Notes under the pieces: model-generated
Seen by the model: the letters and a program-made list of their open reading frames with translations, nothing else
The model's database searches: none
What the model was told of the DNA's origin: nothing
Shown here: in pieces, positions 5,020-9,996 of the stretch
How the letters are laid out: the number at the start of each line of letters is the position of its first letter
Numbering within the stretch: position 1 is the first letter of the stretch
Made by a program: the position numbers and the translations under genes
From: Lachnospiraceae bacterium UBA7026
Lineage (GTDB): Bacteria; Bacillota; Clostridia; Lachnospirales; Lachnospiraceae
NCBI GenBank assembly: GCA_002494165.1
Contig: DLBH01000038.1
Coordinates: 1 to 9,996, forward strand
Direction: 5' to 3'
Length of the DNA stretch: 9,996 nucleotides

Positions 5020-6264
5020 ATGATCAAGATTACTAAGGATAATATTATACCATATATCAAGGAACACCTGCCTGAATTTGATGATACCGTTCCCATTAAG
5101 GTCAGTGTTATGGGTGAGAATCCCGAGGATGACGAGGGTGAGCGGGATGGTCATATCAACTTCGTTTTCAAAATCCAGTCCCCCGCCGGCAACTATGTTT
5201 TAAAGCAGGGCCTGTCTGATCCCAGAAATCTTCATAACGGGGCTACCGTGGCCTCCTATCGCAATGAGACGGAATGTGATACTATGATGATCCTCCAGGA
5301 TATTGTGCCGGAATATGTCCCCCGCATCCTCTTCCAGGACCGGGAAAACCATATCTTTCTTATGGAGTTCATAGAGAACCTGAAGGCAGTCCGCTTCCAG
5401 CTGATCCAGGAAAACCAGATTCCTGACCTGGGCCGGGAGGTGGGCACTTTCCTGGCAAGGTCTTCCTTTTACACTTCGGAATATTTCCTGCCCAGGGCCA
5501 ACTTCCGGTCCATGCAGTCCAGATTTGAGAATACAGACCTGCGCCAGATCATGGAGGATGGTATCTTCCTCTACCGCTTCGGCGCTGACTTAGATCCCGA
5601 TTACGCCCAGAGCTGGGAACGGTTCCGCCAGATCAGCGATGACCCGGCCTGCCAGACCAACCGTCTTCTTTTAAGAAGGAAATTTATGACCCACTCAGAC
5701 TGTCTGATTCACAGCGATTTCCACACATCTAATGTCTTCCTCTCCGATGAGGGCATTAAGATGCTGGACTTCGAATTCTCCTTTATGGGTCCTTTCGGCT
5801 ATGACCTGGGATACTTCACAGGAAGCCTGATTGCGGCCTACTGCGCAGCCTGTTTCAAGGACTACCCTTCCGAGGCAGACAGGCAGCAGTGTAAGGTCTA
5901 CCTTCTCTCCACCATCAAGATGATCTTTGAGAGCTATAATAAGACCTTCAAGGAATGCTGGGTCAAGGACGCTAAAGAAGAATACCAAAACCAGGAAGGC
6001 TTCCTGGACATCATCCTGAAAGATGTCCTTCAGGACGCCGCCGGCTACACAGCCATCACCAACTGGTGCCGGACCACCGACGTCTTCGGTCTCCCTGAGT
6101 ACGAAGCCATAAAAGACCCGGAAAACAAAAAAACAGCCATGGCTATGGCCGTTCTCATGGACCATCAGATGCTCCTGGTCCGCGAAAGCTTCAAAACCGT
6201 CGATGACCTCATCGACATGATCATCCATTTTGAAAAAACCTTCCTTCCCCTCATCGTGTCTTAG
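5020..6264 (+). CDS. mtnK: 5-methylthioribose kinase-like protein (APH/ChoK fold)
   Basis: A 414-residue kinase of the aminoglycoside phosphotransferase/choline kinase fold, most like MtnK, which phosphorylates 5-methylthioribose in methionine salvage. DGHINFVFKI (43-52) corresponds to the MtnK nucleotide loop and VLKQ (60-63) to the ATP-binding lysine. SSFYTSEY (148-155) matches the MtnK TLFYSSDY region. The catalytic loop is LIHSDFHTSN (229-238, Asp233), and the metal-binding motif is DFEFSFMGPFGYDLG (250-264), using D-x-E rather than DFG as in MtnK. MtnK normally has HGDLHTG; here Ser replaces Gly and Asn replaces the later Gly. Full length is typical. The start at 5020 gives AGAGG seven bases upstream; an earlier in-frame ATG at 4978 lacks a good site. 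No other salvage gene and no S-box leader is nearby, so the substrate could be another small sugar alcohol. It follows the PPP phosphatase and is closed by a terminator. Confidence 0.72.
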   Translation: MIKITKDNIIPYIKEHLPEFDDTVPIKVSVMGENPEDDEGERDGHINFVFKIQSPAGNYVLKQGLSDPRNLHNGATVASYRNETECDTMMILQDIVPEYVPRILFQDRENHIFLMEFIENLKAVRFQLIQENQIPDLGREVGTFLARSSFYTSEYFLPRANFRSMQSRFENTDLRQIMEDGIFLYRFGADLDPDYAQSWERFRQISDDPACQTNRLLLRRKFMTHSDCLIHSDFHTSNVFLSDEGIKMLDFEFSFMGPFGYDLGYFTGSLIAAYCAACFKDYPSEADRQQCKVYLLSTIKMIFESYNKTFKECWVKDAKEEYQNQEGFLDIILKDVLQDAAGYTAITNWCRTTDVFGLPEYEAIKDPENKKTAMAMAVLMDHQMLLVRESFKTVDDLIDMIIHFEKTFLPLIVS

Positions 6265-6280
6265 AAGGAAATAATAAAAC

Positions 6281-6318
6281 AAAGGCAGACTGACCATTAG
6301 AGCCAGCCTGTCTTTTTT
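6281..6318 (+). terminator. Intrinsic terminator, probably bidirectional
   Basis: AAAGGCAGACTG (6281-6292) pairs with CAGCCTGTCTTT (6304-6315) with one G-U pair and one mismatch, followed by TTTTTT (6313-6318). It lies 16 bases after the MtnK-like stop. In the other direction the stem is followed by TTTGTTTTATTATTT, so it can also end the minus-strand AI-2E unit. Confidence 0.82.
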
Positions 6319-6405
6319 AATGCATAGTCTCTTCTATTTCCTTTTATTAATCAATCCTCTGTTATAGCTCGGTTTAAAAACCTCTTATCATCCTCATACT
6401 AGGAA

Positions 6406-6567
6406 TTAACCAAAAATCTCAGCAGCCTTCCCGGCAAAACGTTTGCCAAAAAGGATAAAATAATCTTTATAATACTCTATGCCGTTATGCTTTTCCTTAT
6501 TATTGTTGACAGCCACAGGTCCAAGATGGAAATAACTGCAAGTTTCATAATAACATTTCCCTTTTAT
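6406..6567 (-). pseudogene. Probable gene remnant downstream of the AI-2E-type gene
   Basis: A stop-free minus-strand frame of 53 codons starts just past the AI-2E stop codon and ends with TAA at 6406-6408. Its translation looks like real protein, for example GIEYYKDYFILFGKRFAGK followed by AAEIFG, but it holds no ATG or other well-placed start. In another frame an ATG at 6544-6546, with AAGGG upstream, begins MKLAVISILDLW and stops after 23 codons. The two frames together look like the N-terminal strand and the C-terminal helix of one gene joined by deletion or frameshift. I cannot assign a family; a flavodoxin-like origin is only a guess. The remaining 6319-6405 shows nothing I can identify. 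Confidence 0.33.
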
Positions 6568-7781
6568 TCATTTGTCGGACTCTCTTCCCGGGCCGGGGCC
6601 TCAGCCAACCCTTTCTTGATTTCCACCTTATTGACCAGCCGCTCAAACCAGATCTTCAGAAGGGCTGCCGTCGGGATGGCACAAACCATACCGAAAAGAC
6701 CACCAATCTTACTGCCTGCAATCAAGGCCAGGGTCGTGATAATGGCATGGACCTCAACACTGTTGGACAGGAGTCTGGGGTTGATAATGGCTCCATCCAG
6801 AACCTGGACGACTGCACAGACAATCAAGCCTAAGACCATAGACTTATAGTCGCCTGTTAAGACACCGGACAAAATGGTCATGACATAACCCAGGATGGGT
6901 CCCATATAAGGAATCAGGTTACCAATGCCGCACACGACACCGATCAGAACACTGTAATTGACTCCCACCAGGGAAAGGGCCACGCTCATGATGATTCCAA
7001 CAACCATACCATCCGTCATCTCACCGCGGATATAATTACTGAATACACTTCCAATATCATCCAGCAGACCTCTGGCCGTCTTATTTACCTTTTCAGGCAG
7101 CAGGGTAAAGAAAGCATGGCTCCAGTAAGCGACGATCTTTGGCATATCCAGCAGGAAATACACAAAGAATAATACTGCAAAACCGATGGTGATGATTGTG
7201 CTGGTGAAACTGTCTACAAAGCCCATTACACTGTTGACGGCACCGCTGTGGTCTGTGGAGTTTAAGGCCTTGATGACTGTCGCCTCCAGATTATCATAGG
7301 TAGATTCCGGCAGGCCCAGCTTCAACATCAGGTCTTTCAAATCCTGCTGGAAATGAAGAACCTGGCTTTTGGCTCCGTTTATTACCTCCATGACACTGAT
7401 ATCCTTTAAAGAGGATATTTGCCTGGTAAGTCCAAAGGTTATGGCTACAATGATGATAATAAAAACCAGGAGAATGAAAGCAATTGTAAGAACTGCCGCC
7501 AGATAATGGGTTCCTTTTTTCATCTTCCGGAGTTTTTCAAACCTGGTGAGCCTTTTTTCAATCATTCCAGTTACAGGAAGCATCAGGTAGGCAATGACGA
7601 AACCGATCACCATGGGAAGGACCAGGGAAACGATCCAGTTCAGGGCATCTCCCAGAACCCCCTTGACCGTTCCAAAGCCGGAAAAGAAGGAGATCAGCAG
7701 ATAGGTTGCGACTATGGTAAAGATTACGTAAGCTGATATTTTCAGGTATTTTTTATCCAGCTTACTGCTGAATTTGTTCAT
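6564..7781 (-). CDS. AI-2E family transporter (PerM/TqsA-type membrane protein)
   Basis: A 405-residue polytopic membrane protein of the AI-2 exporter superfamily, which includes TqsA, YdiK, and Na+/H+ antiporter or sporulation (YtvI-like) members. Hydrophobic segments lie at about 14-34, 46-70 and 92-116. An amphipathic stretch follows at 120-190, and a further group of segments from about 195 to 385. Family hallmarks are the double-helix segment VLFFVYFLLDMPKIV, then GNLIPYMGPILG with its conserved prolines. The C-terminal block has NPRLLSNSVEVHAIIT and AGSKIGGLFGMVCAIPTAA. The C-terminus is a charged cytosolic tail (KKGLAEAPAREESPTNE). The start has GGAGG ten bases upstream. It lies 74 bp after the nitroreductase gene on the same strand. 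The transported substrate cannot be inferred; the autoinducer name is historical for many members. Confidence 0.9.
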   Translation of the reverse strand: MNKFSSKLDKKYLKISAYVIFTIVATYLLISFFSGFGTVKGVLGDALNWIVSLVLPMVIGFVIAYLMLPVTGMIEKRLTRFEKLRKMKKGTHYLAAVLTIAFILLVFIIIIVAITFGLTRQISSLKDISVMEVINGAKSQVLHFQQDLKDLMLKLGLPESTYDNLEATVIKALNSTDHSGAVNSVMGFVDSFTSTIITIGFAVLFFVYFLLDMPKIVAYWSHAFFTLLPEKVNKTARGLLDDIGSVFSNYIRGEMTDGMVVGIIMSVALSLVGVNYSVLIGVVCGIGNLIPYMGPILGYVMTILSGVLTGDYKSMVLGLIVCAVVQVLDGAIINPRLLSNSVEVHAIITTLALIAGSKIGGLFGMVCAIPTAALLKIWFERLVNKVEIKKGLAEAPAREESPTNE

Positions 7782-7823
7782 AAAACCATTTCCTCCAGTA
7801 AGTGTTTAAATAGACGCATTAGA

Positions 7824-7845
7824 TTCCCGGGCCCCAGCTCGGGAA
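7824..7845. repeat. Inverted repeat between the nitroreductase and AI-2E genes
   Basis: TTCCCG (7824-7829) and CGGGAA (7840-7845) flank a 10-base GC-rich loop in the 74-bp gap. No U-tract follows in either direction. A processing hairpin or weak attenuator within a minus-strand operon would fit. Confidence 0.35.
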
Positions 7846-7855
7846 AGCAACCCGG

Positions 7856-8368
7856 TCAGATATAGGACACTGTCTCTTCCAGGTCTTTTCTATTGTTATG
7901 GTTGGCAAGGGGGCCGGCTCCTTCTGCTGCGTATCCCAGGTCTAAGAGCATGAGAATCTCCTCATTTTCAGGAAGACCCAGGTCTTTTTTCAGCTGGTCG
8001 GGATCAAAGCGGTTGAGCCAGCAGCTGGCCACTCCTTCGTCGGCCGCGGCCAGCATCATATGGGTGGCAACGATGGCTGCGTCCTCCTCTCCTGATGTCC
8101 TCTTTTCTCCCGGATAGGTATATACATTTTCACGGTCAAAGGCAACTACCAGGACTGTGGGTGCCCCGTAACGGCAGGGTGTAATCTTGTCGATCACAGC
8201 CAGGGCCTGGTCGGACTGGGCCACATAGATATGCTGCTCCTGCAGGTTTTTAGCTGTCGGAGCAAGACGGCCTGCTTCCAGGATGGCCTGAAGCTGGTCC
8301 TGGCTGATCTGTTTTCCATCATATTTTTTACAGGAATATCTTTCCTTGATCACATTTTTAAAATCCAT
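7856..8368 (-). CDS. Nitroreductase-family FMN oxidoreductase
   Basis: A 170-residue FMN-dependent oxidoreductase of the nitroreductase fold, expected to be a cytosolic homodimer reducing quinones, nitro compounds or flavins with NAD(P)H. The FMN-binding start ERYSCKKYDGK (9-19) corresponds to the usual RRSxRxY, with Lys in place of the second Arg. EAGRLAPTAKNLQEQHIYV (31-49) is the second conserved block. The last block, EEDAAIVATHMMLAAADEGVASCWLNRF (94-121), forms the dimer and FMN interface and includes the typical xxWxxxF/D turn; GYAAEGAGPL follows. The protein is at the short end of the family. The start has a textbook AAGGAGG (8375-8381) six bases upstream and a promoter at 8394-8423. 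It is probably the first gene of a unit with the AI-2E-type protein. Physiological substrate is not deducible. Confidence 0.9.
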   Translation of the reverse strand: MDFKNVIKERYSCKKYDGKQISQDQLQAILEAGRLAPTAKNLQEQHIYVAQSDQALAVIDKITPCRYGAPTVLVVAFDRENVYTYPGEKRTSGEEDAAIVATHMMLAAADEGVASCWLNRFDPDQLKKDLGLPENEEILMLLDLGYAAEGAGPLANHNNRKDLEETVSYI

Positions 8369-8393
8369 AATTTACCTCCTTATTCTTTCGTTT

Positions 8394-8423
8394 ATTCTAC
8401 CACAAAACCACTGATCTTGTTAA
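8394..8423 (-). promoter_or_regulatory. Predicted extended -10 promoter of the nitroreductase gene
   Basis: On the minus strand TAGAAT (8394-8399) is preceded by TGG, an extended -10, with TTAACA (8418-8423) 18 bases upstream as -35. The -35 overlaps a TTGTTAA half-site (plus strand, 8417-8423) resembling one arm of a Rex site. The leader would be about 20 nt. Confidence 0.55.
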
Positions 8424-8431
8424 GAAAATAT

Positions 8432-8655
8432 GTGAGTTCACCTTTGGTCATAACCTTGTACAAAAAAAGTCCATTCTTTTATACAATATTATCTATTGTC
8501 CGAAATTAATAAATCCAATATAATAAAATCATGAAAAGATACATTTTATCATTTGCCATGTATCTATGTATCAATGAGTAAATGTATTCTTTAGTAGCAT
8601 GTAGTCAATATATAAGGATCATTTGACTAAACTGTTTTTTTCAAGGGTATATTTA
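8432..8655. promoter_or_regulatory. AT-rich divergent regulatory region with several repeats
   Basis: This gene-free stretch separates the nitroreductase from the NuoE-like gene. It holds TTGTACAA (8456-8463), an inverted repeat ACAATA-N5-TATTGT (8483-8499), and an ATGTATC cluster. In that cluster GATACAT (8538-8544) is inverted relative to two ATGTATC copies 8 bp apart (8558-8564, 8566-8572), with a related ATGTATT at 8582-8588. A TTGACT (8623-8628) lies 19 bases before TATATT (8648-8653), but a start there would fall on the ribosome binding site, so the real promoter for the NuoE gene is probably further upstream. No confident promoter could be fixed. Confidence 0.4.
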
Positions 8656-8668
8656 ATAAGGAGTGTGT

Positions 8669-9163
8669 ATGGAAAGATTGAATGCGGCATCAATTGCCGA
8701 GATTGACAGAATCGTCGCTGAACACAGGAATCAGCCGGGACCCTGCATTGAGATCCTTCATGAGGTGCAGGATTCCCTGGGTTATATTCCTTTTGAAGCG
8801 ATGGAGAAGATTGCGGTTGCGACTGATACCAGTGTGGCCGAGGTCTACGGTATTGTTATGTTTTATTCCCAGTTTACCACTGAACCCAAGGGCAAGCATG
8901 TCATCAATGTCTGTCTGGGTACTGCCTGTTACGTTAAGGGTGCCCAGCAGCTGGTGGACAGAGTCCAGAATATGACCGGGGCTGAAGTCAATGGAACTTC
9001 CCCGGACGGGATCTTCTCCCTGGATGCTACCAGATGTCTGGGAGCCTGTGGTCTGGCTCCCGTTGGTATCATCGACGGAAAAGTTTATGGTAATGCCCTG
9101 CTCGACAACTCTTTTATGAATGCCATCCGCAAATTAAAGCGGGCTGAAGAAAAAGCGAGGTGA
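8669..9163 (+). CDS. NuoE-like [2Fe-2S] subunit of an NAD-linked hydrogenase (HndA/HydC type)
   Basis: A 164-residue thioredoxin-like ferredoxin subunit, homologous to the 24-kDa NuoE subunit of complex I and to HndA/HydC of soluble NAD(P)-linked [FeFe] hydrogenases. The N-terminal helical part has the family pattern [12 protein letters not shown] (30-41), followed by [12 protein letters not shown] (58-69). The four cluster ligands are Cys82, Cys87, Cys123 and Cys127 in [11 protein letters not shown] and [12 protein letters not shown], the standard C-x4-C ... C-x3-C spacing. It would pass electrons between the flavoprotein subunit and the rest of the complex in the cytosol. The ATG at 8669 is chosen with AAGGAG at 8658-8663; an upstream GTG at 8663 overlaps that site. 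The next gene starts four bases after the stop, so translation is probably coupled. A formate dehydrogenase diaphorase is the alternative assignment. Confidence 0.92.
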   Translation: MERLNAASIAEIDRIVAEHRNQPGPCIEILHEVQDSLGYIPFEAMEKIAVATDTSVAEVYGIVMFYSQFTTEPKGKHVINVCLGTACYVKGAQQLVDRVQNMTGAEVNGTSPDGIFSLDATRCLGACGLAPVGIIDGKVYGNALLDNSFMNAIRKLKRAEEKAR

Positions 9164-9167
9164 GACT

Positions 9168-9996
9168 ATGTCAAGAAGAATTTCAACTCCCGTCGATTTG
9201 CGTGTTTTGAAGGAAATGTCCCGGGAACTGGTTCATCTTCGTCTTGGCGAGAATGTGGAATTATCTGCTGATGATTCCTTTATGAATATCCTCTGTTGTG
9301 CAGGTACCGGCTGTCATGCCGGCAGTTCCGACCAGATCATAGAAAGATTCCAGGAACTGATTGAGGAAGCCGGTCTCAAGAACAAGGTACAAGTTATCAA
9401 GACAGGTTGTTTTGGTCTCTGTCAGAAGGGACCCATCGTAGCTATTTACCCCGACAAAGTCTTCTATACCCATGTCAAGGTTGACGATGTGGACCAGATC
9501 GTCCGCGAGCATGTCATGGGCGGCAAGGTCGTGGAAGAGCTGCGGATGTTTGATATTGATAAAGAGACAGAGAGAAAGATCTTTGATATTGACAAGATCA
9601 AGTTCTATGAGAAGCAGCAGCGTATCGCCCTGCAGAACTGCGGCAGGATCAATCCTGAAAATATCGACGAGTATATCGCGGTCGGCGGCTACGAGGCTTT
9701 GGGCAAGGTTCTCACTTCCATGTCTCCCCAGAATGTTATTGACGTGATCAAGAAGTCCGGTCTGAGGGGCCGCGGCGGTGCAGGCTTCCCCACAGGTACC
9801 AAGTGGCAGTTCGAGAAAAACCAGCCCGGCAATGAGAAGTATGTCATCTGTAACGCTGATGAAGGCGATCCAGGTGCCTTCATGGACAGGTCTATCTTAG
9901 AGGGAGACCCCCATGCTATCCTGGAAGGTATGGCCATCATGGCTTATGCCGTTGGCGCTCACCATGGCTATATCTATGTCCGTGCCGAGTATCCCA
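9168..9996 (+). CDS. NuoF-like NADH-binding flavoprotein subunit (HndC/HydB type), 3' end outside the window
   Basis: The first 276 residues of a diaphorase subunit; the frame is open to the last base, so the gene is cut by the window and not by mutation. An N-terminal thioredoxin-like [2Fe-2S] domain has ligands Cys44, Cys49 (CAGTGC) and Cys81, Cys85 (CFGLC). A linker (about 120-185) leads into the NuoF core. [13 protein letters not shown] (201-213) is the NADH-binding glycine-rich motif, and [13 protein letters not shown] (229-241) the FMN-binding block. An extra N-terminal ferredoxin domain on NuoF is typical of HydB/HndC of hydrogenases and of some formate dehydrogenases, not of complex I itself. 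Full-length relatives are about 600 residues, with C-terminal 4Fe-4S domains. GAGGTGAG precedes the start and overlaps the end of the NuoE-like gene. An [FeFe] hydrogenase catalytic subunit is the expected next gene. Confidence 0.9.
   Translation, partial: MSRRISTPVDLRVLKEMSRELVHLRLGENVELSADDSFMNILCCAGTGCHAGSSDQIIERFQELIEEAGLKNKVQVIKTGCFGLCQKGPIVAIYPDKVFYTHVKVDDVDQIVREHVMGGKVVEELRMFDIDKETERKIFDIDKIKFYEKQQRIALQNCGRINPENIDEYIAVGGYEALGKVLTSMSPQNVIDVIKKSGLRGRGGAGFPTGTKWQFEKNQPGNEKYVICNADEGDPGAFMDRSILEGDPHAILEGMAIMAYAVGAHHGYIYVRAEYP

Noticed and set aside
5695..6297. 200-codon minus-strand frame inside the MtnK-like gene
   Set aside because: It mirrors the third-position bias of the real gene on the other strand and has no recognisable motif; it also runs across the terminator.
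8663..8668. GTG start for the NuoE-like gene
   Set aside because: The GTG forms part of the AAGGAGTG ribosome binding site; the ATG at 8669 is the better start.
9472..9747. 91-codon plus-strand frame within the NuoF-like gene
   Set aside because: It overlaps a clear NuoF frame in another register and is Ser/Arg-rich low-complexity, typical of a shadow frame.

Overview
The window reads as an ordinary chromosomal segment of a low-to-mid GC Gram-positive anaerobe. The best guess is Bacillota, class Clostridia, possibly Lachnospiraceae. The grounds are strong AAGGAG-type ribosome binding sites, sigma-A-like TATAAT boxes, intrinsic terminators, a DUF1292 protein, and NuoE/NuoF-like subunits typical of the soluble NAD-linked [FeFe] hydrogenases of fermenters. 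Placement below class is inference. No tRNA, rRNA, CRISPR array, transposase or phage gene is visible.

Layout. Positions 73-1777 (minus strand) hold a HAD/Cof-type phosphatase followed by a TrmH/SpoU RNA methyltransferase, probably one transcript. Positions 1778-2193 are non-coding, with the promoter of that pair and a tandem 9-bp repeat. Positions 2194-2391 (plus) encode an unrecognised 65-residue protein with its own terminator. Positions 2567-3770 (minus) carry a DUF1292 protein and a tyrosine/dual-specificity phosphatase. A 380-bp divergent region (3771-4150) follows, with a clear plus-strand promoter, an inverted repeat, a nine-codon micro-ORF and a leader of about 165 nt that can form long-range stems. 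Positions 4151-6264 (plus) encode a PPP-type metallophosphatase and a methylthioribose-kinase-like enzyme, ending at a terminator usable from both sides. Positions 6406-8368 (minus) hold a nitroreductase, an AI-2E-type membrane protein and a probable gene remnant. After an AT-rich divergent region, 8669-9996 (plus) starts a NuoE-NuoF pair that runs off the window.

How they work together. The last two genes are diaphorase subunits that pass electrons between NAD(P)H and, most likely, a [FeFe] hydrogenase encoded just beyond the window. The rest are mostly housekeeping or signalling genes: three phosphatases of unrelated folds, an RNA methyltransferase, and a small-molecule kinase without the rest of its usual pathway. 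I do not see a convincing new defence or mobile system. The points most worth a second look are the structured leader before the PPP phosphatase, the repeat-rich promoter region before the hydrogenase-type genes, the orphan MtnK-like kinase, the gene remnant at 6406-6567, and a strong excess of CCWGG pentamers in several genes.
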